Shown piece after piece: positions 18,907 to 29,830 of a DNA stretch of 64,000 bases. Each line of letters begins with the position of its first letter. Position 1 is the stretch's first letter. The stretch covers positions 82,088,148-82,152,147 of the forward strand of contig OZ035960.1 in the NCBI GenBank assembly GCA_964034945.1, written 5' to 3'. This DNA comes from Chrysopilus asiliformis. Its lineage: Eukaryota; Arthropoda; Insecta; Diptera; Rhagionidae. The position numbers were made by a program, and so were the translations under genes. Under the pieces are notes generated by a model, which worked only from the letters and a program-made list of their open reading frames with translations, was not told where the DNA came from and did not search any database.

Positions 18907-21900
18907 CTATATTCGTAACAAATTTTTCGGCGACTGTGTTTGCTTCCATATTTTGTATGGGTATGGCTTCTGAGAACTTCGTCAGGTCGTCTTGAAATGT
19001 TAGTATATATTTATTTCCTTCGTAGCTGGTGGGTAAGGGTCCCACAATATCTAGGAATATTTTCTCAAATGACTTTTGAGCCGTTGTTGTTAGTCTCATC
19101 GGGACTGTGGTTTTTCTTGACACTTTATTTATTTGGCAGGAAGGACATTTTTTTATAAATTCTTCTATTGTCTTTGCCAGGTTTTCCCAATGGTAGATTC
19201 TTTTTATTCTCTTTGTTGTCTGGGTAAAACCTTGGTGTCCACCCAGTGGCGACAAATGATAATCGAAAATGACCTGATTTATTTCTTCGAGATCTTGTAA
19301 TTCGATTATCTTGTTGGTGTAGATTATAACCTTTTCATACTGCGGCTGTTGAAACGCTTCTTTAAACAACACTTTGACTTGTTCCAGGGTGTGTCTACTT
19401 GTGATTGGCATTTGTATTGATAAATGTTTGATCCTTTGGTTGGTACATATTGTTTTAATTTCGTTAAGTACCTTCCGCATACCTTCCTTTTCATTTTCCG
19501 TATTCGCGGGTAGTAGTACTTGGGCAGCGGTGTAGTAATTTTTACCTGACCGCACGGTTTCTACTTCCCAATAATTAAGTTTATTTTTAATTGGAAAATC
19601 GTTTATTTCGGTTGATTCGTTGATTAGAAAGAATTTATGAGGTATATTGCTGATTTTAATTAGATTTCCATTTTCTACGTTGACTTCTACAGGATTCTGT
19701 TGCTCGTTATCGTCGCCTGGATCTTGAGTTCTTTGATTTAGTCTTGTTGCTTGTCTAGTTAAGACCACGTTAACTTGGTTAGAGCAGGGGTTCTTTATCC
19801 GACTTAATGCGTCTGCATTGGCGTTCATTTTGCCCGGTTTATGTATGACCCGGTTATGTATGAATTTTGTGCCATAAATATATGGACGAAATTGTTCTAC
19901 CGCGTATACTATTGCCAATAACTCCTTTTCGATTGTGGAGTAATTGCACTCTGCAGGGTTTAGCGTACGGCTGGCATAACATATTGGTTGGTCTTTTCCT
20001 ATTGGTCCTTGGGATAAAACAGCACCGATTGCATAATTACTAGCATCGGTCGTGATGAGAAATTCTTTCTCGAAGTCAGGATAAATTAACACGGGTTCTG
20101 TGATCAGATTTTGTTTTAAGTCGTGAAATGCTTCATCACAGTGTGCATCCCAATAGAATTTTGTGTCCTTTTTCAATAATTTGTTGAGAGGTCGGGCTAT
20201 CTTCGCAAAATTCTCTATAAATCGACGATAATACCCGACGAATCCCAAGAAACTTTTAACATCCTTTTGGTTTCTTGGTGTTGGGTAATTTTTTACTACC
20301 TCGATCTTTTTTGGATCGGGGTGAATGCCCGTTTCGTCGATCAAATGACCAAGATATGCAATCTGTTTTTGTAAGAAAAAACATTTCTCTGGCTGTAGCC
20401 TAAGTTTGTTTTCACGTAAACGGTTGAAGATAGACGCTAGTTTACGGTTATGATCGTTAAGATCGAATCCGTATACCACTACGTCGTCCAGGTATACTAA
20501 GCACTCTATTCCCTGTAATCCAGTTAAGACGTTATTCATAAGTCTCTGGAAAGTCGCAGGGGCAGTTTTTAACCCGAATGGCATTCTCCTGAATTGGTAA
20601 TGATCATACGGTGTACTAAAAGCTGTCTTTTCCTTGTCCTCTTCGCTAAGGCATACTTGATGATAACCGCTAGCAAGGTCAAGTGTGCTAAAGTATTTAG
20701 CTCTTCCCAATTGGTCTAATATTTCAGTAATATTAGGCAATGGGTAAGATTCCCCGTGAGTTACTTCGTTTAATTTACGGAAGTCGACTACTACGCGCCA
20801 CTTCTTATTTCCTTTGCTGTCTGGTTTTTTAGGCACCAAAAGCAATGGAGAATTCCAGGGACTCCTACTGTTCTCTATTAAACCTGCCTGCAACATTTCT
20901 TCCACTTGGCGGTTTATTTCCGTCTTGTGGGCTTGGGCCAACCTATATGGTTTGGTATATAGTGGAGGTTGTTCTGGGCTGATCAGTATCGTGTGTTCCG
21001 CGGCGTCCGTACATGTCAGTTGGTCACCATCTAGGAAGAATAAATCGTTAAATTCCCTGCAAATTTCTAGTACCTTTTCTCTTTCCTCTGGATTGCAATG
21101 GCTTAAATTAATTCCGCTTTCCAATGTTTTGAGCCTCCGTTCTATTTTATGGACGCTTTCCTCTTGGATTACGCTATAATCGTCGAGACTTTCGAACGTT
21201 AGATCCAGATCCTGTTCTTTGATGAATTCGTCATTGTCGTTGAGATTTAGCATGGTTATGTTTATTCCTCTTTCTTTCGGCTGGACTATGGCGTTGCCAA
21301 TGTTGACTCCTGGTTTTATTTCTTTATTTATGCATAATGCGGGTTTTTGTAAGTTTGTACTTATGTTTACTACCGTTTTTGTTCTTTTGGGTAGGTTGAT
21401 GATTTTGGTCTTTTTGACTTCCTGTTTTCTGTTAGCGGGTTGGAGTTGGGAAATATCGTTCTCTGTCGTAGCGTCGATACGCGATATTTCCGTTATTGTA
21501 TTTTGTAATAATTGGTCAGTACGGTTGCCATCTCTTGTGGTGGCATTGCCGTCTGACGATTTTATTTTGTTGTCAGTACGGTTGCCATCTCTTGTGGTGG
21601 CATTGCCGTCTGACGATTTTATTTTGTTGTCAGTACGGTTGCCATCTCTTGTGGTGGCATTGCCGTCTGACGATTTTATTTTATTGCCAGTACGGTTACC
21701 ATCTCTTGTTGTGGCATTGCCGTCTGACGATTTTATTTTGCTCTCTACTAACAGGATTAATTTTAAGTTCTCGTAATCGATGGTGGCTTTATATTTTATT
21801 AGGAAGTCGTTGCCTAGTATTATAGGGTATTTCATGTTAAATTCCGGCCCGACGAGATGAAATTCGTGTTTTAATGTTAACGTAGATTCATTGTATTTAA

Positions 21901-22113
21901 TTTTAATTGTATCTTCTAGGGTGCCCAAAGTTTAGGTGGCCATCCCTAGCACGCTTGTTACTGTTGTTTGAATAGTTTCGTTAGCGAAACATTCATCTCG
22001 GGCTTCCAGGATATTTAGAATACTAATTTCGGCGCCGGTGTCTACCAGGCAGGCCGTTGTCGAATTGATAGTAGAAGACAATGGCAGTTGGATAATGGCA
22101 TTGCCTTGGACTA
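18907..22113 (-). pseudogene. pol: M2 pol (protease to first part of integrase)
   Basis: Ty3/gypsy Pol on the minus strand. It is separated from its gag by insertion EG and cut off at 18907 by the E1 LTR. Visible in order: protease (LVDTGAEISIL, about 22040) and an in-frame TAA at 21932-21934. A linker with four 57-bp repeats (21515-21742) follows. RT has RRMPFGLKTAPATFQ and YLDDVVVYG, and RNase H has TTDASNYAIGAVLSQ. Then come the integrase zinc finger (HLSPLGGHQG ... CPSC) and first catalytic Asp (FLDIVGP). In RNase H about 35 residues are missing near 19855-19890, including the DHKPL part. The second Asp and the Glu of integrase are beyond the break, presumably left of the window. Not functional. 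Confidence 0.9.
21515..21742. repeat. Four 57-bp tandem repeats in the M2 protease-RT linker
   Basis: Units at 21515, 21572, 21629 and 21686, in frame. Each encodes 19 residues on the minus strand (core KSSDGNATTRDGNRT). The units are nearly identical, so the expansion is recent compared with the other lesions. E6 has an unrelated repeat in the same linker. Confidence 0.92.
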
Positions 22114-22357
22114 TGTTGCGAGCGTCATTTGAGGCAGGCAATGGCTTCGAGTGAGATCCCGAGTTGCCGTCTTCATGGGGGGGTGGAAAAAAAAGAAGAG
22201 ACGAAAAAAAGATTGGACGAGATGCGGCGAATCAGTTCGGCTTCGGAGTAGAAAGGAATTAGACCGACGATTAGTAGTTAGTTGTGATTTGTTTGTTATA
22301 AATTGTATTTTGTTAATAAATTGAGTAATGCACATCTGGGTCTATTATTAACTAATA
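22114..22357 (+). repeat. EG 5' LTR
   Basis: TGTTGCGAG ... AACTAATA, 244 bp, ending directly before the primer site. Identical by eye to 28414-28657. Confidence 0.92.
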
Positions 22358-22358
22358 T

Positions 22359-22376
22359 TGGCGCCCGAGCAGGGAC
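22359..22376 (+). other. EG primer binding site
   Basis: TGGCGCCCGAGCAGGGAC one base after the LTR end. It resembles a tRNA-Lys-type site and shares 16 bases with the V1 primer site. Confidence 0.75.
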
Positions 22377-22851
22377 ACATAAGAAGCTTTAGGATCAAGC
22401 TACCTGTTGTTGGAAAGTTCGAAAAAATAGGTAACAATTTATACTTAGGAATCGTTCCTCAATTGGTGAATTGGAAGACTGTTGTTAATACAGTTAGTTC
22501 TCAGTACAAAGTAACTCTCATTGGAATTGGGGAAAAAAAAAATCTGAAACAACGAGAAGTGAAACAAGTTTCGTCTATATTTTTGGTTAGGGAAGCATTT
22601 GCTGAAAGAAAAGGACCAATTGGAGAAACGAGGGGGTAGTGGTGATTGTTAGTGTTAAAAATTAAAGTTTGATCCAAATTTTTGTTAATAATTCCGTAAT
22701 AATCGGTAAATAAAGTTCTTTAGTGGGTTGAAGGAAGAAAATTTAGTTATTCGGTTAGTGGAGTTAATAGAGGCACCTTAAACCGAATCGGTATCTAAAC
22801 CAGTTCTTATCCTATGTTAATCATTGGGGTACCATTTAAAACTATTCAGTA
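22377..22851 (+). other. EG leader
   Basis: Untranslated region before gag. A short open frame (22358-22639) is present, but I see no evidence it is translated. Confidence 0.5.
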
Positions 22852-24162
22852 ATGAAAACCAGAGGTCGGGGAACTCCAGTGAGTAATTCGGTGGCGACTG
22901 GTTTGTTTAACTCTCCGATACAAAGCTCAGATGAAAGGCCACGTTCTATTCTTCGTACTCCAGTGACTACCAACGAAAGGACAAATGAAATACCGCAACC
23001 GATCGGTATCTCTCCGTTAATCCCAGAGCTATCAGCAACTTCTAATTTGACAAATCAACCCATCGTATCGTCAAATGGTCAAATTAACAACTCAAATAGA
23101 ATCTCGGCGGTTGAAAATGCGCTAATTCGGGTTTCGGAACAAATTCAGGAATTGTCATTGCAGTTAAGGTCAGCACAGTTTAACCAGACGGATAATTCTA
23201 GAACCAGTACTAATATATTGCCCGCGATTAATTCTGAACAAGTACGGAGAAATGAGTCGCGAATTACACACTTGAGAAAAATCGACATTAAAGATTGGGG
23301 AATCAATTTTTCGGGAGATTCACGTGGCATGAGGGTTAGGCCATTTATTGCCGAAGTTGAACGCATGGCAGTAAGGCAAAATTTATCGTTAAATGAAGTA
23401 CTTGGTTGCATGCATTTATTACTTCGAGGTGATGCACTTCAGTGGTATAGAACAGCAGCCACGTCATTCAATTGGCAGTCGTTTACGACGGAATTGAGTG
23501 CTACATTCGGTCGTTACGATAGCGATTTATCGGTTAGACGTATGATTGAGGATAGAAAACAACGATGGGGAGAAAGGGTCGGTGTCTATATTGCGTCCAT
23601 GAAAGCCTTATTTAGAGAATTAGAGTGCCCAATGTCCGAATTAGATCAGGTGCGATTAATCAGACGGAACCTTTTGCCTCATCTGAATTTGCCTCTTCTT
23701 TCTCAAGAGGTAACGTCGGTGGAAAATCTAAAACAAATTCTTAGAACAATTGAAAACAATAGTTTACTCTCTGCTTCAAGTTCATCTCAAAATTCACAGC
23801 GAGTTTCACGGGTTTCCAACCTCAATGAAATGGCTGTGGGATCCAATGAGTTCAATAATGATTCTTCTCGTACTTCCCGCTCACCTCGCTCCGTTAATCC
23901 ATTTAGGCGAAATAATGGGTTCAGGAATACGGTTAATAATAATAATAATAACCAAAGGGTTGAAAATTCTCCGATACCCCGAACCTCATCTTCCTCAGAA
24001 GCAAATCAGAGAAGATTGTGTGTAAATTGTTACTTGGGATATCATACAGTATCCGAATGCTCACAGCCACGCCGAGCGCGGTATTTGTGCTATAATTGTG
24101 GTGCTGAAGGCACTACGGCTGCTAATTGTACCCATTGTCGCTCAACGCCGGGGGAAGAATAG
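22852..24162 (+). CDS. gag: EG Gag
   Basis: 436 codons with ATG at 22852. It has a disordered Ser/Asn/Pro-rich N-terminus, a coiled-coil-like segment (about residues 80-105) and a capsid core (about 140-310, with LLRGDALQWYR and RRNLLPHLNLPL). A Ser/Asn-rich linker and a CX2CX4HX4C knuckle (CVNCYLGYHTVSEC) follow. A second knuckle-like CYNCGAEGTTAANC has Thr where His is expected. The last 37 bases overlap pol. Forms the capsid and binds RNA. Confidence 0.9.
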   Translation: MKTRGRGTPVSNSVATGLFNSPIQSSDERPRSILRTPVTTNERTNEIPQPIGISPLIPELSATSNLTNQPIVSSNGQINNSNRISAVENALIRVSEQIQELSLQLRSAQFNQTDNSRTSTNILPAINSEQVRRNESRITHLRKIDIKDWGINFSGDSRGMRVRPFIAEVERMAVRQNLSLNEVLGCMHLLLRGDALQWYRTAATSFNWQSFTTELSATFGRYDSDLSVRRMIEDRKQRWGERVGVYIASMKALFRELECPMSELDQVRLIRRNLLPHLNLPLLSQEVTSVENLKQILRTIENNSLLSASSSSQNSQRVSRVSNLNEMAVGSNEFNNDSSRTSRSPRSVNPFRRNNGFRNTVNNNNNNQRVENSPIPRTSSSSEANQRRLCVNCYLGYHTVSECSQPRRARYLCYNCGAEGTTAANCTHCRSTPGEE

Positions 24163-27100
24163 TCGACCCCGTAGCTGGGATTACGAGGGTCGATGCCAAG
24201 CGAAAACCATTACCATTATTTCATTCCCAATTTGTTGAATCCCAAAATTATATAGACGACGACGATTTCTTCGAGTTTGAATTACTAGGACCTTCATACT
24301 CATCTTCCCTCAATACCATAAACAATGAAGCGACTGGTGTGAATACTCTAGAACTACACACGGAGCCGCAAAAGTCCGACGTATTATTAATTGATCTTTC
24401 CGAACCATATTCAGTAAAAGTTAATTGTTTTAAAATCGGTAGTTCAAAAGATAGTGATAAACGACCTCATTTACTGGTAGATATTTTTGGTAAGGAATTT
24501 GTTGCTTTGCTGGATAGTGGAGCGACTCATAGTTGTCTAAGTGGATCGGCCTTACAGTATCTTAAGTCGTTAAACCTCATCAAACGTCAATCGAATGTTT
24601 TAGTGTTCACGGCTGATGGATCGGTATTAAAATGTGAAGCACAAGTCGACATTCCCTTTACCTTTAATGAGGAATCTCACATTTTATCCATGTTAGTGGT
24701 ACCAGGGTTGACTCAAGAGGTAGTCCTTGGAATGGATTTTTGGACCAAATTTAAAATACACCCGGCCATAGTTTCATCAATGAATGTGAAGGATTTGTCC
24801 AACAATCTATCCCAAGAAGAGCAAAACCGATTAGGTGAGGTAATTGAGTTGTTTCCGGTGACTTCTGATACCAATTTTGGATGTACGGATCGAATTATTC
24901 ACGAAATCAATACCGGTAGTAATTCTCCAGTCCACCACCGATGTTATCCGATCCCAGTAAATCTTATGCAAGCCGTAGACAGCGAATTGAATCGGTTATT
25001 GAAACGGGGTGTAATTAGAGAATGTGAACCCAGTCCATGGTCGAATCCGGTAGTCATTACCATGAAAAAGGATAAAAAATCAATTCGGTTTTGTTTAGAC
25101 GCGAGATTTTTGAATGGTATAACGGAACCAGATGCCTTTCCGATGCCCAATATGGAATCTATTTTGTCTCAATTGAAATCGACCAAATACCTCAGTTCCA
25201 TCGATCTATCGGAAGCATTCTTTCAGATACCTCTTTCGGCAACCTCACAGATAAAAACCGCCTTTGCGATTCCAAGTAGGAAGCAGTATTGTTTTGTACG
25301 AACCCCTTTCGGCCTTATAAATAGCCCAAAAACCATGGCCCGACTCATGTCTAAAGTCCTGGGGCACGATTTGGAAGGCGAAGTTTTCCACTACATGGAC
25401 GACATTCTTATCTGCACTGAGACAATAGAACATCATATCATATTGTTGAGAGAAGTAGCCAGGCGGTTAAGAGAAGCTAACTTGACTATTAATGTACTTA
25501 AATCTAAATTTTGTGTCGAGAAGCTAGAGTTTCTCGGATATACTCTTACCCCGGACGGAATAACCACTAATACTTCCAAAATAGATGCTATATTGAATAT
25601 TGAACCACCTAAAAACATCAAGCAATTAAGACAGGTAATTGGTCTTTTATCGTGGTATCGGAAATTTATACCCAATTTCGCATCTATTATTGCCCCCATG
25701 ACGAATTTATTAAAGGGAAAACCAACTCAGTTGCGGTGGAATTCGGAATCCGATCAAGCGTTTAGAAAACTGAAAGAGTTGCTAACTACTGCTCCGATTT
25801 TAGCAGTTCCCGATTTCAGCAACGCTTTCATAGTCCGAGCAGATGCAAGTGACGTAGGTCTTGGTGGAGTGGTAGTGCAAGTGGCGGAAAATTCCGAAAA
25901 AGTAATAGGTTATATGTCGCGGAAGTTTACCCCTAGTGAGCTCAATTATACCACCACGGAGAAAGAGGCTTTGGCGATTATATGCTGTATAGAAAAATTC
26001 AAGCATTACTTGTTGGGTGGGAAATTTCAAATTCAGACGGATCATTCGGCTCTTCTTTGGCTGTTAAAACTGAAAGACGCCAAAGGACGATTAGCCAGGT
26101 GGATTATGAAAATCCAATCTTATGATTTTGAAATTATACATACCCCTGGTAAAACCAATACAGTTCCAGACGGACTATCTCGATGTTTTGAAATTTCAGC
26201 CTCAACGGAAACCGTAGATACTTGGTACGACCAATTATTTGCCAAGGTCGAATCGAAGCCAGATCAAAATCTATGTTTTAAACTTGAACAGCAAAAGCTT
26301 TACAAACGCTGTCGGTTCAAAAATGAGTTGGGAGTCTATGCCTATAAATGGAAGCTCATCATACCATCTTATGAACGTACTAATATTTTGAAACGTTATC
26401 ATGATCATCCCACCGCAGGCCATTTTGGCTTCTTTAAAACTTTCTCTAGAATAACCAATTTATTCTATTGGCCTACGATGAGAAAGGATGTGAAGAATTA
26501 TATCCGGTCATGTGAGGTGTGTAAAGCTGTAAAAAGTCCTAACCATCGACTTACTCCTCCTATGGGACAATACATATCACCTTCCAGACCGTGGGAAATC
26601 GTCAGCTGTGACTTCATTGGCCCGTTAGTTAGGTCCACTGACGGATACAATTTTCTCCTAGTAGTATTAGATAGATTAACCAAATTTTTGTTGCTATTTC
26701 CCTTACGAAACGCTAAGCACCCTAGTTTAATAAAAACTTTGAAGGAACACGTCTTTTCAGTATTTGGAGTACCCAGATATCTCCTAAGCGATAATGGTCC
26801 GCAATTTATCGGTAAAGATTTTAAACACTTTTTAAAAGAATTTCAGGTTCAACAATGGTTGACTCCCCACTATCATCCCCAGAGCAACCCAACGGAAAGA
26901 GCTAACCGAACTCTAATAACGCGAATACGAGCTTACATCAACGATTGTCACAAAGAATGGACTAAGTATTTACCAGAAATTGGCTGTGCAATTCGATCTT
27001 CATCGCATGAAGCAATAGAGTATACTCCGTATTATTTAAATTTTGGACAGGAGATGATAAGAAACGGATCTGAGTATTCGATAAACGATAGCAATGAAAA

Positions 27101-27410
27101 GGTGGATTACGTCACCAGATTAAACAATTTAGCGAAAGCCCGAAAATTGGCAGAAAGCAATCTTCAAAAGCATCATAGTTCTTCGGCTCGTACTTATAAT
27201 TTACGGACAAGGACGGAGCAATTTTCAGTGGGCGATATCGTATGGCGAAGGAACTTTGGCCAGTCTGATGCCATACGGGGCGTGCAGCATAAATTTTTGC
27301 CGTGGATTAAGGCACGGGTATTATCTAACCGAGGTACTGTATATGAATTGGAAGATGTAAATTCGAAGCGTCGTGGTCGTTATCATAAAAAAGATATCAA
27401 AGCTAATTAA
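24126..27410 (+). CDS. pol: EG Pol polyprotein
   Basis: 1094 codons, in the -1 frame relative to gag and overlapping it, so probably expressed by frameshifting. It contains protease with LLDSGATHSCL (about residue 128), RT with FHYMDDILIC (about 422), and RNase H (VRADASDVGLGG, EKEALAI, QTDHSALLWLL). The integrase HHCC finger (HPTAGHFGFF ... CEVC) and DDE core (CDFIGP, SDNGPQF, NPTERANR) follow. The C-terminal domain begins near FSVGDIVWRR. No stop or frameshift is visible. Enough for a full cycle apart from env, which is absent. Confidence 0.93.
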   Translation: MYPLSLNAGGRIVDPVAGITRVDAKRKPLPLFHSQFVESQNYIDDDDFFEFELLGPSYSSSLNTINNEATGVNTLELHTEPQKSDVLLIDLSEPYSVKVNCFKIGSSKDSDKRPHLLVDIFGKEFVALLDSGATHSCLSGSALQYLKSLNLIKRQSNVLVFTADGSVLKCEAQVDIPFTFNEESHILSMLVVPGLTQEVVLGMDFWTKFKIHPAIVSSMNVKDLSNNLSQEEQNRLGEVIELFPVTSDTNFGCTDRIIHEINTGSNSPVHHRCYPIPVNLMQAVDSELNRLLKRGVIRECEPSPWSNPVVITMKKDKKSIRFCLDARFLNGITEPDAFPMPNMESILSQLKSTKYLSSIDLSEAFFQIPLSATSQIKTAFAIPSRKQYCFVRTPFGLINSPKTMARLMSKVLGHDLEGEVFHYMDDILICTETIEHHIILLREVARRLREANLTINVLKSKFCVEKLEFLGYTLTPDGITTNTSKIDAILNIEPPKNIKQLRQVIGLLSWYRKFIPNFASIIAPMTNLLKGKPTQLRWNSESDQAFRKLKELLTTAPILAVPDFSNAFIVRADASDVGLGGVVVQVAENSEKVIGYMSRKFTPSELNYTTTEKEALAIICCIEKFKHYLLGGKFQIQTDHSALLWLLKLKDAKGRLARWIMKIQSYDFEIIHTPGKTNTVPDGLSRCFEISASTETVDTWYDQLFAKVESKPDQNLCFKLEQQKLYKRCRFKNELGVYAYKWKLIIPSYERTNILKRYHDHPTAGHFGFFKTFSRITNLFYWPTMRKDVKNYIRSCEVCKAVKSPNHRLTPPMGQYISPSRPWEIVSCDFIGPLVRSTDGYNFLLVVLDRLTKFLLLFPLRNAKHPSLIKTLKEHVFSVFGVPRYLLSDNGPQFIGKDFKHFLKEFQVQQWLTPHYHPQSNPTERANRTLITRIRAYINDCHKEWTKYLPEIGCAIRSSSHEAIEYTPYYLNFGQEMIRNGSEYSINDSNEKVDYVTRLNNLAKARKLAESNLQKHHSSSARTYNLRTRTEQFSVGDIVWRRNFGQSDAIRGVQHKFLPWIKARVLSNRGTVYELEDVNSKRRGRYHKKDIKAN

Positions 27411-28413
27411 TGTCAATATATTTTTCGATGTTTTCGTTAATGTTAGTCGGTTAGATTATTGTTAATTATTTTTTTTGTGTTTAAGGGTTTATAAAATTCA
27501 TTTTGATATCGGTTCCAATCCAAAAACCCCCTTTGAAAGGCAAAAAATAAATAAAATAAAATAACTCAGTAAATAAATATATAGATAACTATATAACTAA
27601 ATGAATAAATAAATAACTAAATAAAGACTAATACCTGGTCATAATGACTAGTTAAACCTTCCAAAAATTGCATATCAAAAGTGGTAAAAAGAAGGTTAAT
27701 TTTAAATTCGTAATAAACTGCGAACCGTAAAACTCACGGCGACCTCGATCATAGCCCGACTGAAGGTTAGGGAATGATTGTTTATCGCTAACGGGTATCC
27801 TCTCTACATAACCACTGGAGATTTTCAGGGAAGGAAAGGGTAAATCGTAAAGACATGAGCAGTTTTTGAAAAAGATACAGCTAGTATTGATTAAGTTTAT
27901 GTACTTTACAAGAAAAAAAAAAATAAGAAAAAAAAAACAATTTAGTATACCAGAAAATTCCCCCACATCCTTACCTTTGGCCCTATCAATAATGAATTCG
28001 GGACCTTCAAAAGTTGCGATGGAGTTTTTCTCCATAGTCGTCAATTTACTCGACCTCTAACGAGTCCATATTGGAAATTCGAGATAAATTGATATTAATT
28101 CAAGCACCTGTAACGGGATCAAAATATAGTATAGCCTAACGGTTAACCGATTTCCAGGGTTTACATGCTTTTCATATATGGTATTTTTCGAGTTGTCAAT
28201 ATATATATAATGTAGGCAAAATGCTCAATGGTAGCTTTTGAAGATTGACGGTCTAATCACCATCCTAATTAGGAAAATTCCGGCTATCTTTATGGATCCT
28301 CAGAGGTTTCTTTTTGTCTCCATATCAAACCAAGGGAGTTACCTAGCTTCCGCCGAATAACCTTTTTCTTTTTTTTTTATTTGTTTTTTTTTTTTTTATC
28401 AGGTTTAGGGAGA
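27411..28413 (+). other. EG 3' untranslated region
   Basis: About 1 kb between pol and the 3' LTR. No env. A minus-strand frame (28044-27652) with splice-like motifs is described under findings and not called as a gene. The T-rich stretch 28370-28400 and purine tract GGTTTAGGGAGA (28402-28413) precede the LTR. Confidence 0.65.
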
Positions 28414-28657
28414 TGTTGCGAGCGTCATTTGAGGCAGGCAATGGCTTCGAGTGAGATCCCGAGTTGCCGTCTTCATGGGGGGGTGGAAAAAAAAGAAGAG
28501 ACGAAAAAAAGATTGGACGAGATGCGGCGAATCAGTTCGGCTTCGGAGTAGAAAGGAATTAGACCGACGATTAGTAGTTAGTTGTGATTTGTTTGTTATA
28601 AATTGTATTTTGTTAATAAATTGAGTAATGCACATCTGGGTCTATTATTAACTAATA
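28414..28657 (+). repeat. EG 3' LTR
   Basis: 244 bp, identical by eye to 22114-22357, followed by the ACTA target duplication. Confidence 0.92.
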
Positions 28658-28673
28658 ACTATCTCGACTGGAA

Positions 28674-29816
28674 TTAATATTCTGTAACGTTGTGTACTTC
28701 GGCTTGAACTTCGATTAGATTTGAGCGGGGGTGGTTGCCGAAAGGACCATCCCGCATTTCGGAGTTTTCCTGCTCCGTGCCCAGGGTATTAATCCGCTGC
28801 TCCCGATTTGGTGCGGATCTATTCTGTGTTTGGTTGTTGTTATTTGGGACTTGTCGCCCTTGAACATTATTATTTCCCTGCGGCCGATAGTTATTTGTGG
28901 GGTAATTTCCCTGGCGTTGAGGGTTTACCGGCTGATTCCGTGGAATCTGCGAATGCTGTTGTGATGATGCGTTGTTACGCATTCGTGTGCGACATTCCTG
29001 GATGGCATGGTTAGCGCGCTTACAGTATGTGCAGTACAAGGCGTTAACTTCTCTCTTAATCCTAGTATCATTGTTCCTATTTGGGAATGACGGGTAACCT
29101 TGTGCGTTCATCTTCCGATAACACTGCTCGGAACGATGGTTATTTTTTCCGCAATGGATACACTTCAACTCATTTTTTGTAGTGAGTTTTTGGTGTACTC
29201 TTTGACGGGTGGCTTCCTCAATTAGATAGGAGGAGAGTTCTTTTATTTGGCGAGCACCCTTTACCTTAGCCAACATTCTTAGTTCTGGATTTCGCAGTCC
29301 GTCTTCTATTGCCCTCACGGCTAATTTTTCGTTTTCTTGCCTGCGTACTTCGTTGACAACATCGTACGCATGGCCTTCCCTACTCTCGTGGGTGACTGTA
29401 TTTAACAGGGTAAGTATATTTCTTACCCTGGCAAGGAAATCTTTCAATTCTTCTCTTGCATTTTGTTGTATCCCGCATAATTCAGCCTGGATATCCGCCG
29501 TGGTTCTACGCTCCAAGAATTGTTCTTCGAGTTCTTTCTTTAAAGACTCCCAAGAACTGAAATTCTCATGCTTTATCACGTCATAAGCCGGTCCGACCAG
29601 TTTTGTTTTAATGACCTCCAGATACATGGTCTGGATGCCACTTCCCTGTGTCATCTGGACGACCATTTGACAGCACGTAAGAAACCTGTGTAAGTCCGCT
29701 GATTTCCCGTCGAAATCAGGGATCATGCTCCTGACATTTGCCAGGGTGATTTTCGGCGCTCCCATTTCTCGTGTAGAGGTTTGGGCTTCTGTGTTCTCCC
29801 TGCCGTCGTTTGTCAT
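28674..29816 (-). CDS. gag: M2 Gag
   Basis: 380 codons with ATG at 29816, open throughout. It has a capsid-like core (DFDGKSADLHRFLTCC, LVGPAYDVIKHENFSSWESLKKEL) and two CX2CX4HX4C knuckles (CIHCGKNNHRSEQC and CTYCKRANHAIQEC). The C-terminus is Asn/Gln/Arg-rich. The stop lies 13 bases before the EG insertion, and the pol frame (-1) begins across it. Open, although M2 pol is broken. The M2 5' LTR and primer site were not found to the right. Confidence 0.88.
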   Translation of the reverse strand: MTNDGRENTEAQTSTREMGAPKITLANVRSMIPDFDGKSADLHRFLTCCQMVVQMTQGSGIQTMYLEVIKTKLVGPAYDVIKHENFSSWESLKKELEEQFLERRTTADIQAELCGIQQNAREELKDFLARVRNILTLLNTVTHESREGHAYDVVNEVRRQENEKLAVRAIEDGLRNPELRMLAKVKGARQIKELSSYLIEEATRQRVHQKLTTKNELKCIHCGKNNHRSEQCYRKMNAQGYPSFPNRNNDTRIKREVNALYCTYCKRANHAIQECRTRMRNNASSQQHSQIPRNQPVNPQRQGNYPTNNYRPQGNNNVQGRQVPNNNNQTQNRSAPNREQRINTLGTEQENSEMRDGPFGNHPRSNLIEVQAEVHNVTEY

Positions 29817-29830
29817 ATTTCCCGATCTTA

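Larger units (their letters stand above)
22110..28661 (+). mobile_element. EG: complete Ty3/gypsy element without env
   Basis: The 244-bp LTRs at 22114-22357 and 28414-28657 look identical. The 4-bp target duplication ACTA lies at 22110-22113 and 28658-28661. Primer site, gag, pol and purine tract are present and both frames are open. It inserted at the gag/pol junction of M2; removing it and one ACTA rejoins M2 gag and pol in the expected -1 relation. Recent and possibly active. Confidence 0.93.

Noticed and set aside
21219..21776. Plus-strand frame with repeated RLPSLVVALPSDD units
   Set aside because: It is the antisense shadow of the M2 protease-RT linker repeats. The minus-strand frame extends through all Pol domains.
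24944..25150. Minus-strand frames within EG pol
   Set aside because: Shadows of the intact 1094-codon Pol frame on the plus strand.
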